A stretch of DNA of 64,000 nt from Aurifilum marmelostoma (lineage: Eukaryota; Ascomycota; Sordariomycetes; Diaporthales; Cryphonectriaceae): NCBI GenBank assembly GCA_027559495.1, contig JAMXSV010000006.1, forward strand, positions 1 through 64,000, written 5' to 3'. The notes beneath the pieces are model-generated. The model searched no databases. It was given only the letters and a program-made list of their open reading frames with translations, and had not been told where the DNA came from. Of the stretch, positions 12,090 to 27,300 are shown piece after piece. The position numbers were made by a program, and so were the translations under genes. Within the stretch, counting starts at the first letter, position 1. Each line of letters starts with the position of its first letter.

Positions 12090-13767
12090 AGGATGCTCCT
12101 AAAGAGGGCTTTTAGAGGTATTCTGTATATAAGGTATTCTGTTTAGATATTAATATCTTAGTAGTTAGAACTAAGGCTACTGCGTTAGGTAGTTAAAACT
12201 AATTCCTCTAAGTTATCTATATATTATTGCGTAATGGGTTCAAGTAGAACATTAGGCTATCTATCTTAGAGGATTTCTTCTTCAAGAATAAGTATCTCTA
12301 TAGTATATTCTCCTATAGAGGCTAGAGTAAAGTCCGCATTTTCTAAATCATCATCGCGCTTATTATAGGCTAGGAATGCTATAGTGTCTAATATATGCTT
12401 GTTATTATCTATAAGCTATATAAGATAGTGCCATAGGGGAAATTTTCCTAGGTCTTGTTCTTCTTTAGATCCCTAACCTATAGAGTTAGTAGAATAGTCT
12501 GATTATTCTTCTTTGATAGAAGTCCTGCTTCCGATAGCAAGTTATCGTCGTCCCTTGGGTTTCTAGGAAAACTATCCTAAACCTTCTTTCTCTAAGAAGT
12601 ATAATACGCAATCATTATTATAATACGCAGTCCAACTAAGAGATTTATAATCGATAGAGTCTATCACTTGCTCTATTAGGATATTTTTATTCAGATAATT
12701 AGATTCCTATTAAATAGCAATACTAAGCTATTATTCCTTCTAGATAGATTGCTATTATTTCTTTTATAGTTATCGATATTCCTATGCAAAGTATCTAGGC
12801 TTTCTATAATTAAAGCATGCCTTATTGCCTTTGCTTTAAGTCTAGAAGTTATTGCATTAATGCATAGCATCTAGTTCTATTAGGCTAGCATATATGCTAC
12901 TGCTTTATGCTATACTTATATAATTCTATTATTTTCCTTAGTAGTTTTGCTAAGGCTAGTAGCATCTTCTACTATTAGCTAGGGCCCTAAATTTCTATAA
13001 TTATTTATTATCCTTGCAGTTTTTCTTCTATTATTATTTAAAGATGCAGTTATTAATTTATACTGCTATTGCAATATATTCTGCTAGATTATTAGGTCAG
13101 TTTATCTTATAAAGTTTATCTTTAACCCTATCCTTTAGTTCTTTATAGAACTAGGATATCAATGCTTTATCTTCCCAGCTAACTTATCTTATATATTGCC
13201 TGAATTTGGCTATATAATCCAAAGCAGCTTTAGTCTGCTTAAGATTTATAAGACTACATTCTGCTATGCGCTTCTTATCTAGGTTGCTAAATGCATTCTT
13301 AAGTGCTTTCTCGAAATCTTTAAATAAGTTAAAGATAGCTTTAGTTTCCTTATTACAATTATTAGGCATAGTTAGATTATTAAGATAGTCTTAAAGGGAA
13401 AATTCGAACTAAGTAAGAGCATTGCCTTCTAATCAAGTCCCTGCAAAGACTGCCTTCTCTCCCTTATCTATAAACTGGGCTAGATAATAGAGGAAGTAGG
13501 CTTTGCACTAAGTAATAAAAGCCTAAAGAGTATCCTTTGATCCTTTATAAGGGATAAGCTTATCTATCTTATAAATCCTAATCTAAGTATTGCTAGATTT
13601 TTTAAGTTCCTAAATGCAAGCTTGCAGAGCTATAATAGTTTGCTATAGCTTAGCGCTAGTCTAAGCCCTGCCTATAGTAGAGGAGGTTAAAGTCTAGAGA
13701 GATATTATATTTCTATATTGCCTAAGAAGGAGTATACTGAACTATACTTAAATAAGAGTTGTCAAAA
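12090..13767 (-). mobile_element. Gypsy fragment, gag side only
   Basis: It begins abruptly inside the internal region at aggatgctcc (equivalent to about 9950 in the full unit) and runs to LTR 3. Landmarks: zinc-knuckle relic 12791-12820 (CFNYRKPRY) and capsid relic 13184-13369 (61 codons open). The integrase/RT half is missing. I infer that it is the remainder of a unit into which the LTR1-LTR2 element inserted, its other half being lost by LTR-LTR recombination. Confidence 0.82.
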
Positions 13768-14230
13768 TATTATAAGCACTGCTATAACTAGGATATATAA
13801 TAAGTATATAAAAGGGTTTATATTAGGCAAGAACGATATTAAAGTATAATCCAAAGAATATAGAAATAACTTTTAAAGTCTTTTATAATATATTACTAGC
13901 AGTAGAGCTATTACTTATATTAGAGGTAATACTTAGATTAACGACTAAAGAGCTATATACTAAATCTATCTAATAGTAGCAAATATATCTCTTATATAAC
14001 TAGTCTTCGAATATAGCTAACTTAGATAGCAATATATCCGAACTATTTAGATATCTCTAGATAGTATATATCCAAAGCTATCCATCCTGGTTAGTCCTTA
14101 TCCTAACCCTAACCCTAGATTATATAATCCTAGCATAGCTCTATAGGTAAGTATTAAACTTTTCCTATACTAAGAGTTCTATTCCGAATAGCCCTAGTAT
14201 GCTATATTATAATAGTTGCAGGTTATAATA
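13768..14230 (-). repeat. LTR 3 (463 bp)
   Basis: It starts tattataagcac after ...caaaa and ends ttataata, followed by the purine-tract side of the next internal region. Heavily mutated at both ends, as expected for an LTR with internal sequence on both sides. Telomere-like cctaaccctaaccct is present. Confidence 0.9.
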
Positions 14231-17200
14231 TTATTTCTCTCTTATCGATTATTATCTTAAATAATCTTCTATAAGTTTCTTATATATTATTCTATTACTA
14301 GATTATGCTTTCCTAATTTATTATATTAAATAGAATTAATAAATCTCATTTTTCAAGTTCTTATACTAAAAAAATAAAATAGAAGAATTCTCTTCTTTCA
14401 ATTATTCTTCAAAACGCTATTACTATGCCTTCTTATTCTTTTTGCAAGAATTATAGCATTTTATTTTATTAAGCCTCCCCCGACGATTCTTCCCGCTGCT
14501 TAGAATATATTCGCCTTAAGCATTCTTAATATAATATCTAGGGCCTTAGCGCCTTAGAGATTCAATAAATTAGAGTTTAATATTAATATCTAGAGGAGTA
14601 GTTAGAGGGTGCTAAGGGCTAGCTTCGCAACGCTGCTATAGAGATTAAGCGCCTGCAGAAACAAAAGTATATATAGTTTAAGAAGATAATGCATGCAGTT
14701 TATTATAGCCTTGATAGCGTAGAGGCATTAGAATATATAGAAGCTAAAGAGGAGCGTTGCTGCGCTTCCAAAATAGTCTAAGAGGTGGTTTCTGAAGAAT
14801 CTGCTGCTTCTGCTAAGGTTTCTGATTTTAAGGGATTTAATTAGAACTCTATAGATATAGGGAATGCTATAGTAGACTAGTTAGGTTTTCTAGCTAAAGG
14901 GTTGCCTACTGCAGCCTCTAGTTCTTGTTCTAGGATAGAGAAGTCTGCTAAAAAGGTTCTCTAAATCTTAGCCCTATTAGTTGCTATCTTAGGCTTTAAA
15001 TTAACTAGTATATCCCTAACTATTTATATTCCTTAACTAGTATAGTATTCTATTTAGTATTTTCCTTTAGCTAGTAGCATTTTCCTGCTAACTAGTAGGG
15101 TATAAATTAGTAGATTATATTCCTAGTTATATTTCTGCCTAACTAGTCTAGTTTCTAGCATACTAGTAGTTTATTTATCTAATCTAGATCTTAATTGCTT
15201 ATCTTTATAACTAGTTTATTTAGTAGTCTTAAAGTGCTTATTATATATAAGCCAAATTTCTTTTAGATTCCTATATATTTTCGCTTGCTAAGTAGCCTTT
15301 CTACTTAATATAGTATTCTAGGTTATGCTAAGGACCTCTATATCTTAGAACCCTTTCTACTTTATATTCTAGCTTATTATCCTTAGCTTTAATATTATTA
15401 TCTATAGGTATTTCTTATATTGCTAGTTCTAGGAGTAAAATATAGAATACTAGGTATATTCTTATTTCTGCTAGTAGCGCAAGCTTATAGTTAACTAGAG
15501 AGATTTTTCTTAAGATTTTAAAGAGTCTGATTTTTTTATAATTGAGTTTATTGTTTAGTCGGGTAGTCCTTATATTTTTTCATTTTAAGTAGACTTTATC
15601 TCCCTCCTATAGAATTGGTCCCTTAATTCTCTTAGAGTTAGCGTATTTGGTTATTTGTTCTTATACAAACTAGAGTTCTTGCTAAATATCTTTCTAAACC
15701 TTCTTAATGCGCTATATTCATTTTTCTGCTGCTTCTACATTTGCCCTTAGCAATGCTTTATAGTATATTATCGGGTTATATCTATAAAGTGCGTAGAATA
15801 GTAAGGTCTTTATTATGCTTGTATTTGCGCTATTATATGCGAATTGCGCTAATAGTAATAGTTTAACCTAGTTATTCTATTCCTAATTAATATAGTATCT
15901 AAGGTATTATTTAATAATTTGGTTTATTTATTCTATTTGCTTATCTATTTATAGATAATAAGCTATTAATATTTTATAGTATACTTTAAGTTGCTTTATA
16001 AGTAATATTTAGAAGTATAATATAAATTTTCTATCTCTATTTAAGATAATCTCTTTTAGTATGTTATAGTTGGCGATAATTATTCTAAGAAATATATATG
16101 CAAGTTCTTCTGCTATACTGCTTTTCTTATAGAGGAGAAAGTAAGCATACTTGCTTAATCTGCAAACTACTACTAGGATGCTATTATATTGCACCTTAAT
16201 TAAAGGTTTTTATAAGATAGATAGCTTAGTAATAAAGTCTAAACTAATTAATTGCTAAATAGTTATAGATACTAGTAAGGGTTATAGCAGTTTATAAGGC
16301 TTATATCTTTCTGCCTTATTTTTCTTGCAACTATTGCATTTCTAAATAATTTCCTCAATTTGTATCCTAAAGCCTAGTAGATTCTAATATTGCTTAATTC
16401 GTTTATAGGTAGCCCTAACTCCTTAGTGCCTATATGCTAGTGCGCTATATATATCCCTAATATATTTTTCTTATTCTTATAAAGTCATTTCTTCTAGTTT
16501 CTTGCCCTAGTATATAATCCTAAGTATTAAGTTAATTTCTTATTTCTATATAAGATTTCCTTCTTTATTCTAATTAAAGAGTATCTACTTCTTAATTCCT
16601 AATGCTAGTATATAATCTAATTATTAACTAAGAGCATCTGCTTTAGTATTTTCTTTTCTTTGAATATAGCTGATTTTAATATTAAATTGTAAGAGGAATT
16701 CTGCCTATTATACTTATTGCTTATTTAGAATCTTAATTATTATAAACAATATAAGGTTCTTATGATTAGTAAGTACTTTAATTGGGTATTTTGCTTTAAT
16801 AAAGTAGTATTGCTATTTCTAGAATGCATATACTATAGCTATAAGTTCCTTATCTAGGATTCTATATTATAGTTCTAGATTATTTAGCTTCTTTAAAAAG
16901 TTAGTAATAAGGTATAGTTTATTTTAATTATCTTATTAGATAAGTTCTCTGCTAAGTGTATAGTTTAATGCATTAATTGCTACTTTGAATTCTTAGCTAG
17001 AATTAGTTTCTTTTAAAATAAGTTCTTGTATAACTTGTTCCTTAATGGCGTCGAAGGCTTGCTGCTCCTTTCCCATCTAATAGAAAGATTTATCTTTTTT
17101 TATAAGCTCTATTATAGATTATATAATCTTTAAGTACTATTAAATAAATTATTAGTAGAAGTTAGTATATTTAAAGAATACTTTAATATCTATAATATTC

Positions 17201-20200
17201 TTAGGTATTAGCTAATTTCTAATTGCTTCTATCTTATCTTTTTATATATATATATATCTAGGCTTAATTATATATTTAAGGTAGTCAATCTTCTGAATAT
17301 AGAAGTAGCTCTTTTTTGGTTTAATAAGAAGTTTAGCATCTTAGAGAGTCTATAGCACTTTTTATATATACTGCCTATAAATTGCTAAATCTGAGGAGTA
17401 GATAAGAATATTATTAAAGTAGGCAATAATATAAATATCTAGATGCTCTCTAAGTACCTAATTAATTATTTTCTAGAAAGATGCAGATGCATTAGTTAAT
17501 CCGAATAGCATAACTAAGTATTTATAGTGCCTATATCTTATATAAAATGCCATTTTCTACTCTTTGCCTGCCTTTATCCTAATAAGATTATATGCTCCTT
17601 TAAGGTCTAGTGCTATAAACTATTATGCGCCTTATAGTTAATCTTATAATTCCTTAATAAGTAGTAATAAGTACTAATTCTTAATTATAATATTATTAAG
17701 CTATCTATAGTTTATATAGAGTTATAGTTTGCTATTTTTCTTTAGTATAAATAGAATTAAGTATTCTACTAATAATTATAATAGTTATATATAATCTTTC
17801 TTTAGGTTTTTATTAAGGTATTTCCTAAGTGCTTCGAGTTGTGCTTTATCTAGTTTATAAATAGGGAAAAACTTGGGCTAAGTTCCTTTCTTAAGTGGGA
17901 TTTTATAGTTATATAGACTATATTCTAGTAGTCCTATAACTAATTCTTTTTAGAATAATTTTGTAAACTTATAGTACTTTTCTAGTATGCTAGCAAGTAT
18001 TAGGGTTAGTCCTTCCTCTGTTTCTGCTTTTTAGAGAAATAGTAGGTACTATTAAGCGTTTTATTGCAATTATTTATTATTTTTGCTCTATATTAGACTA
18101 AGTCTTCCTAACTAGTCTTTATTTACTTATATTTTTAACCTATGCCTAACCTATATCTATAAGTTTAAGGCATTTGTAGTTCTTCTCTATAAGCTATCAG
18201 TCTCTGCTAATTTAGAGGTATATAGTAAGTGCTTATTTAAGCGCCTATCTTAGCTATCCTTAGTGACTAAGTCTTGTTCTGCGCCTTTAATTACAACTAT
18301 CCTATTAGGTATAGCTTATTCCCAAGAGATCTAGCTAGTGATCCAATCGATTTAAGGATTATGCTCCTTAAGCTATAGAAATCCTAATATTATATTATAG
18401 TATGCTATATCTGTAATATCAAAAGAAACAAATATTGTATATCCTTAGTTTAAGATAGATAAATAATCAATCTCCTTATTAATTACCCCTTGGTTATATG
18501 CAATGGGTTATCCTTCCACAGTATTAAGTATATAGGGCTTCTCTTTTCATTGCTATAGTATTTTTGCTATATTAATAATGCAGAAGGATATATAATTCCC
18601 TTATACGCTACTATCTAATAGCGCACTATAATATTAGTTATCGATATTTATATTAAGCTATATATATGTATAGCTTCCTTTTGCTATTATATATAGGGAC
18701 CTTATAGTCCTAATTGATTATTATCCCTTTATAGGCGATCTTTTCCTTTTAGGGCTTTTTTGGCCGCTTGCTAAGCTAGTGCCTTGGCTTATTATTATAT
18801 ATACTTATAATGCTTCTTATTGCATTGCTATATATGCTAGGCATATGCCTTATTCTGTATATAGATAGTGCATTATTTTACTAGATATTGCTACTATTTG
18901 CGTTTTTTATCTATGCAAGGCTAGGAGCAATCTTCTAGTAGTCTAATAAGTGCATTATAGTATTTCTTCTCTAATACTTCCCTAAACTATAATTCGGATT
19001 CCTTATATGCCTAAATAAGTTATCTTTTCTTCCTAGTTAGGAACTATCTATATTTAACCTTTTCCTCAAAATAGATTTAATAGCTATAATAGATGCATAA
19101 GATCTATGCTAATTAGTAGTATCTAAGATAGAACGCATTAATCTTAGGATCCTCTAATTTATCTGCTTTATAATTCTAAAATAGGATGCTCCTAAAGAGG
19201 GCTTTTAAAGGTATTCTATATATAAGATATTCTATTTAGATATTAATATCCTAGTAGTTGGAATTAAGGCTGTTGCATTAGATAGTTAGAACCGATTCCT
19301 TCAAGTTATCTATATATTATTGCATAATAGATTTAAGTAGGATATTAGGCTATCTATCCTAGAGGATTTTTTCTTTAAGAATAAGTATCTCTATAATATA
19401 TTCTTCTATAGGGGCTAGAGTAAAGTCTGCATTTTCTAAGTCATTATTGCGCTTATTATAGGCTAGGGATGCTATAGTATCTAATATATGCTCGTCATTA
19501 TCTATAAGCTATATAAGATAGTGCTATAGGGGAAATTTTCCTAAGTCTTATTCTTCCTTGGATCTCTAACCTATAGGGTTAGTAGAATAGTTCGATTGTT
19601 CTTCTTTGATAGAAGTCCTGCTTTTAATAGCAAGTTATTATTATCCCTTGAGTTTCCAGGAGAACTATCCTAAATCTTTTTTCTCTAAAAGGTATAATAC
19701 GCAACTATTATTATAATATACAGTCCAACTAAGAGATTTATAATTAATAAAGTCTATTATTTGCTCTATTAAAATATTTTTATTTAGATAATTAGGTTCC
19801 TATTAAGTAGCAATACTAAGCTATTATCCCTTCTAAATGGGTTGCTATTATTTCCTTTATAATTATTAATATTCCTATGCAAAGTATCTAGGCTTTCTAT
19901 AATTAAAGCATGCCCTATTATCTTTGCCTTAAGTCTAGAAGTTATTGCATTAATGCATAGCATCTAGTTCTATTAGGCTAGCATATGTGCTACTGCTTTA
20001 TGCTATACTTATATAATTCTATTATTTTTCTTAGTAGTTCTGCTAAGGCTAGTAGTATCTTTTACTATTAGCTAGGGCCCTAAACTTCTATAATTATCTA
20101 TTACTTTTGCAGTTTTTCTTCTATTATTATTTAAAGATGCAATTATTGATTTATATTGCTATTGCAATGTATTCTGCTAGATTATTAGGTCGGTCTATCT

Positions 20201-20860
20201 TATAAAGTTTGTTTTTAACCCTATTCTTTAGTTTTTTATAGAATTAGAATATTAATGCTTTATCTTTCTAGCTAACTTATTCTGCATATTGCCTAAATTT
20301 AGCTATATAATCCGAAGCAGCTTTAGTCTACTTAAGGTCTATAAGACTGCATTCTGCTATGCACTTCTTATTTAGATTACTAAATGCATCCTTAAGTGCT
20401 TTCTTAAAATCTTTAAATAAGTTAAAGATAGCTTTAGTTTCCTTATTACAATTATCAAGCATAGTTAGATTATTAAGATAGTCTTAAAGGGAAAGTTCGA
20501 ACTAAGCAAGAGCATTGCCTTCTAACTAAGTCCCTGCAAAGACTGCCTTTTCTCCCTTATCTATAAACTGGGCCGGATAGTAGAGGAAGTAGGCCTTATA
20601 CTAAATAATAAAAGCCTAAAGAGTGCTCTTCGATTCTTTATAAGGGATAGGCTTATCTATCTTATAGACTCTAATCTAAGTATTGCTAGATTCTTTAAGT
20701 TCCTAAATGCAAGCCTGTAGGGCTATAATAGTTTGCTGCAGCTTAGCGCTAGTCTAGGCCCTGCTTATAGTAAAGGGGGTTGGAGTTTAGGAAGATATTA
20801 TATTTCTATATTGCCTAAGAAGAAGTATACTAAACTATACTTAAATAAGAGTTATCAAAA
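14231..20860 (-). mobile_element. Gypsy internal region between LTR 3 and LTR 4
   Basis: Full-length internal region, minus strand: capsid relic at about 20278-20463 (now with an in-frame stop), protease relic 18605-18624 (ALLDSSV), RT 17395-17424 (YFNNILIYS), integrase core 16009-16194 (LNRDRKF, catalytic Asp changed to Asn). With its LTRs it forms one 7556-bp unit of a tandem in which neighbouring units share LTR 4. Confidence 0.9.
14425..14964 (+). pseudogene. Antisense accessory ORF relic, copy in LTR3-LTR4 unit
   Basis: 540 nt, plus strand, ATG to TAA, same frame length as the outer, LTR1-2 and LTR4-5 copies. This copy keeps the N-terminal stretch SPDDSSRCLEYIR with few changes. Internal stops sit where other copies keep CAA/CAG. 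Function unknown. Confidence 0.6.
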
Positions 20861-21323
20861 TATTATAAGTACTGCTATAACTAGGATATATAATAAGTAT
20901 ATAAAAGGGTTTATATTAAGCAAGAATAATATTAAAGTATAATCTAAAAAATATAGAAATAACTTTCAAAGTCTTCTATAATATATTACTAGCAGTAGAG
21001 CTATTACTTATATTAGAGGTAATACTTAGATTAATAACTAAAGAGCTATATACTAAATCTATTTAATAGTAGCAAATATATCCCTTATATAACTAGTCTT
21101 CGAATATAGCTAACTTGGATAGCAATATATTTGAATTATCTAGATATCTCCAGATAGCATATATCCAAAGCTATCCATCCTGGTTAGTCCTTGTCCTAAC
21201 CCTAACCCTGGGTTATATAATCCTAGCGTAGCTCTATAGGTAAGTATTAAACTTTTCCTATATTAAGGGTTCTATTCCAAATAGCCCTAATATGCTATAT
21301 TATAATGATTGCAGGTTATAATA
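20861..21323 (-). repeat. LTR 4 (463 bp), shared by two units
   Basis: It lies between two full internal regions, gag side on its left and purine-tract side on its right, so it serves as 5' LTR of one unit and 3' LTR of the next. Heavily mutated throughout. This LTR-int-LTR-int-LTR layout is typical of unequal recombination between LTRs. Confidence 0.9.
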
Positions 21324-24300
21324 TTATCTTCCTCCTATTAATTATTATTCTAAATAATCTTCTATAAGTTTCTTATATATTATCCTATTGCTAGATTATG
21401 CCTTCCTAATTTATTATATCGAATAAAGTTAATAAATCTTATTTTTTAAGTTCTTATGCTAAGAAAATAAAATAAAAGAATTTCCTTCTTTTAATTATTC
21501 TTTAAAATGCTATTACTATGCCTTCTTATTCTTTTTGCAAGAGTTATAGCATTTTGTTTTATTAAGCCTCTCCTAATAATTCTTCCTGCTGCTTAGAATA
21601 TATTTGCCTTAGGCATTCTCAATATAATATCTAGGGCCTTAGTGCCTTAGAGATTCGACAAATTAGAGTTCAATATTAATATCTAGAGAAGCAGTTAGAG
21701 GGTGCTAAGGGCTAGCTTTGCAATACTGCTATAAAGGTTAAGCGCTTGCAGAAATAAAAGCGTATATAGTTTAAGAAGATAATGCGCGCAATTTATTATA
21801 GCCTTAATAGCATAAAGGCATTAGAATATATAAAAGCTAAAAAGGAGCATTGCTATGCTTCTAAGATAGTCTAAAAGATGATTTCTAAAGAATCTGCTGC
21901 TTCTGCTAAAGTTCCTAATTTTAAGGGATTTAATTAAAACTCTATAGATATAGGGAATGCTATAGTAGATTAGTTAGATTTTCTAGCTAAGAGATTGCTT
22001 GCTGCAGCCTCTAGTTCTTATTCTAGGATAGAGAGGTCTGCTAAAGAGGTCCTCTAAATCTTAGCCCTATTAATTGCTATCCTAGGCTTCGAATTAATTA
22101 GTATATCCCTAACTATTTATATCCTTTAACTAGTATAATATCCTATCTAGTATTTTCCTTTAGCTAGTAGCATTTTCCTGCTAACTAGTAGGGTATAAAT
22201 TAGTAGATTATATTTCTAATTATATTTCTGCCTAACTAGTCTAGTTTCTAGCATACTAGTAGTTTATTTATCTAGTCTAGATCCTAACTGCTTATTTTTA
22301 TAACTAATTTATCTAATAGTCTTAAAGTGCTTATTATGCGTAAGCTAAGTTTTCTTTAAGTTCCTATATATTTTTGCTTACTAGATAGCCTTTCTACTTA
22401 ATATAATATTCTAGATTATGCTAAAAACCTCTATATCTTAAAACTCTTTCTACTTTATATTCTAGCTTATTATTCTTAGCTTTAATATTATTATTTATAG
22501 GTATTTCTTATATTATTAGTTCTAGGAGTAAAATATAAAATACTAGATATATTCTTATTTCTGCTAGCAGTGCGAGCTTATAGTTAATTAGGGAGATTTT
22601 TCTTAAAATTTTAAAGAGTCCAATTTTTTTATAATCGAGTTTATTATTTAGTCGGGTAGTCCTTATATTTTTTCGTTTTAAGTAGACTTTATCTCCCTTC
22701 TATAAAATTAGTCCCTTAATTCTCTTAGAGTTAGCATATTTAGTTATTTATTCTTATATAAACTAGAGTTCTTGCTAAATATTTTCCTAAACCTTCTTAA
22801 TGCACTATATTTATTTTTCCGCTGCTTCTGCATTTGCTCCTAGCAATGCTTTATAGTATGCTATTAGATTATATCTATAGAGTGCATAGAATAGTAAGGT
22901 CTTTATTATGCTTATATTTGCGCTATTATATGCAAATTGCGCTAATAGTAATAGTTTAACCTAGTTATTCTATTCCTAATTAATATAGTATCTAAAGTAT
23001 TATTTAATAATTTAGTTTATTTATTCTATTTGCTTATCTATTTATAGATAATAAGCTATTAATATTTTATAGTATGCTCTAAGTTGCTTTATAAGTAATA
23101 TCTAGAAGTATAATATAAATTTTCTATCTTTATCTAAAATAATCTCTTCTAGCATGCTATAGTTAGCAATAATTATTTTAAGGAATATATATGCAAGTTC
23201 TTCTGCTATACTGCTTTCCTTATAGGGGAGAAAGTAAGCGTACTTGCTTAGTCTACAAACTACTATTAGGATGCTATTATATTGCACCTTAGTTAAGGGT
23301 TCTTATAAGATAGGTAGCTTAATAATAAAGTCTAAATTAATTAATTGCTAAATAATTATAAGTACTAGTAAGGGTTATAGCAGTCTATAAGGCTTATATC
23401 TTTCTGCCTTATTTTTCTTGCAACTATTGCATTTCTAAATAATTTCCTCAATTTATATCCTAAGGCCTAGTAGATTCTAATATTGCTTAATTCATTTATA
23501 GGTAGCCCTGACTCCTTAGTGCCTATATGCTAGTGCGCTATATATATCTCTAATATATTTTTCTTATTCCTATAAAGTTATTTCTTCTAATTTCTTGCCC
23601 TAGTATATAATTCTAAGTATTAAATTAATTTCTTATTTTTATATAAGGTTTCCTTCCTTATCCTAATTAAAAAGTATCTACTCCTTAATTTCTAATACTA
23701 ATATATAATCCAATTATTAATTAAGAGCATCTGCTCTAGTATTTTCTTTTCCTTAAATATAGCTAATTTTAATATCGAATTATAAGAGAAATTCTGCCTA
23801 TTATACTTATTCGCTTATTTAGAACCTTAGTTATTATAAATAATATAAGGTTCTTATAATTAGTAAGTACTTTAATTGGGTATTTTGCTCTAATAAGGTA
23901 GTATTGCTATTTCTAGAATGCATATACTATAGCTATAAGTTCCTTATCTAGGGTTCTATATTGTAGTTCTAGACTATTTAGCTTCTTTGAGAAGTTAGCG
24001 ACAAGATATGGTTTATTCTAATTATCTTATTAGATAAGTTCTTTGCTAAGTATATAGTCTAATGCATTAGTTGCTACTTCGAATTCTCAGCTAGGATCAG
24101 CTTCTCTTAAAATAGGTTCTTATATAACTTGTTCCTTAATAGCGTCGAAGGCTTGCTACTCCTTTCCTATCTAATAGAAAGGTTTATCTTTTTTTATAAG
24201 CTCTATTATAGATTATATAATCTTCGAGTACTATTAGATAAATTATTAGTAGAAGTTAGTATATCTAAGAAATGCTCTAATATCTATAATATTCTTAGAT

Positions 24301-27300
24301 ATTAGCTAATTCCTAATTGCTTCTATTTTATCTTTTTATATATATATATATTTAGGCTTAATTATATATCTAAGATAGTTAACCTTCTAAATATAGAAGT
24401 AGCTCTTTTTTAGTTTAATAAGGAGTTTAGCATCTTAGAGAGTCTATAGCACTTTTCGTATATGCTGCTTATAAGTTGCTAAGTCTAAGGAGTAAATAAG
24501 AATATTGTTAAGATAGGCAATAATATAAATATCTAAGTGCTCTTTAAGTACTTAATTAATTATTTCCTAGAAAGATGCAGATGCATTAGTTAATTTAAAT
24601 AGCATAACTAAGTATTTATAATGCCTATATCTTATGCAAAATGCCATTTTCTACTTTTTTGCCTGCCTTTATCCTAATAAGATTATATGCTCCTTTAAGG
24701 TTTAGTGCTATAAACTATTATGCGCTTTATAGTTAATCTTATAATTCCTTAATAAGTAATAATAAATACCAATTTTTAATTATAATATTATTAAGCTATC
24801 TATAGTCTATATAGAGTTGTAGTTTGCTATTTTTCTTTAGTATAAATAGGATCGGATATTTTGCTAGTAATTGTAATAGTTGTATATAACCTTTCTTTAG
24901 GTTTTCGTCAAAGTACTCCCTAAATGCTTTAAGTTATACTTTATCTAGTCTATAGATAGGAAAGAACTTAGGCTAAGTTCCTTCCTTAAGTAGGATTTTA
25001 TAATTATATAGATTATATTCTGATAATCCTATAACTAATTCTTCTTAGAATAGTTTTATAAACTTATAATACTCTTCTAATATGCTAGCGAGTATTGGAG
25101 TTAGTCCTTCCTTTATTTCTGCTTCCTAGAGGAATAGTAGGTATTATTAAGCGTTTTATTGCAATTATTTATTATTTTTGCTCTATATTAGACTAAATCT
25201 TCCTAACTAGTCTTTATTTACTTATATTTTTAATCTATGCTTAACCTGCATCTATAGATTTAAGGCATTTATAGTTCTTCTTTATAAGCTATTAGTCCCT
25301 GCTAATTTAGAGGTATATAGTAAGTGCTTATTTAAGCATCTATCTTAGCTATCCTTAGTAACTAAGTCTTATTCTGCGCTTTTAATTATAACTATCCTAT
25401 TAGGTATAGCTTATTCCCAAAAGATCTAGCTAGTAGTCTAATTAATTCGAGGATTATGCTCCTTAAGCTATAGAAGTCCTAATATTATATCGTAGTATGC
25501 TATATCTGTAATATTAAAAGAAACAAATATTATATATCCTTAGTTCGAAATAGATAGATAATTAGTCTTCTTATTAATTACCCCTTAGTTATATGCGACA
25601 GATTATCCTTTTATAGTATTAAGTATATAGGGCTTCTCTTTCTATTGCTATAGTATTTTTGCTATATTAATAATGCAGAGGGATATATAATTCCTTTATG
25701 CGCTGCTATTTAATAGCGCGCTATAATATTAGTTATTAATATTTATATTAAGCTATATATATATATAGCTTTCTTTTGCTATTATGCATAGAGACCTTAT
25801 AGTCCTAATTAACTATTATCCCTTTATAGGCAATCTTTTTCTTTTAGGGCTTTTTTAGCTGCTTGCTAAGCTAGTGCCTTAGCTTATTATTATGCATACT
25901 TATAATGCTTCTTATTACATTGCTATATATGCTAGGCATATGCCTTATTCTGCTATATAGATAGTGCATTATTCTACTAGATATTGCTACTATTTGCGTT
26001 TTTTATCTATGCAAGGCTAGAGGCAATCTTCTAATAGTCCGATAAGTGCGTTATAGTATTTCTTCTCTAATACTTCCCTAAACTATAGTTCGGATTTCTT
26101 ATATGCCTAAATAAGTTATTCTTCCTCTCTAGTTAGGAACTATCTATATTTAACCTTTTTCTTGAAATGGGTTTAATAGCTATAATAGATGCATAAGATC
26201 CATGCTAATTAGTAGTATCCAAGATAGAACGCATTAATCCTAGGATCCTCTAATTTATCTGCTTTATAATTCTAAAGTGGGATGCTCCTGAAGAGGGCTT
26301 TTAGAGATATTCTATATATAAGGTATTCTATTTAGATATTAATATCCTAGTAGTTAGAATTGAGGCTGCTGCGTCGGGTGGTTAGAACTAATTCCTCTAA
26401 GTTATCTATATATTATTGCATAATAGGTTTAAGTAGGATATTAGGCTATCTATCCTAGAGGGTTTCTTCTTTAAAAATGAATATCTCTATAATATATTCT
26501 TCTATAGGGGCTAGAGTAAAGTCTGCATTTTCTAAGTCATTATTGCGCTTATTGTAGGCTAGAGATGCTATAGTATTTGATATATGCTTATTATTATCTA
26601 TAAGCTATATAAGATAATGCTATAAGGGAAATTTTCCTAAGTCTTATTCTTCTTTGGATCTCTAACCTATAGGGTTGGTAGAATAGTCTAATTATTCTTC
26701 TTTAATAGAAGTCCTGCTTCTAATAGCAAGTTATCGTTATTCCTTAGGTTTCTAGAGGAACTATCCTAAACTTTCTTTCTCTAAGAGGTATAATATGCAA
26801 TTATTATTATAATATGCAGTCTAACTAAGAGATTTATAATTAATAGAGTCTATTATTTGCTCTATTAGAATATTTTTATTTAAATAATTAGGTTTTTATT
26901 AAGTAGCAATACTAAGCTATTATCCCTCCTAGATAGATTATTATTATTTTCTTTATAGTTATTGACATTCCTATGCAAAGTATTTAGGCTTTCTATAATT
27001 AAAGCATGCCCTATTGCCTTTGCCTTAAGTCTAAAAGTTATTGCGTCGATGCATAGCATCTAGTTCTATTAGGCTAGCATATATGCTACTGCTTTATGCT
27101 ATACTTATATAATTCTGTTATTTTCCTTAGTAGTTCTGCTAAGGCTAGTAGCGTCTTCTACTATTAGCTAGGGCCCTAAACTTCTATAATTATTTATTAC
27201 TCTTGCAGTTTTTTTCCTATTATTATTTAAAGATATAGTTATTAATTTATATTGCTATTGCAATATATTCTGCTAGATTATTAGATTAGTCTATCTTATA

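Noticed and set aside
20733..20942. Plus-strand 69-codon frame across the gag side and LTR 4
   Set aside because: Crosses the LTR boundary and is interrupted in other copies; chance frame.
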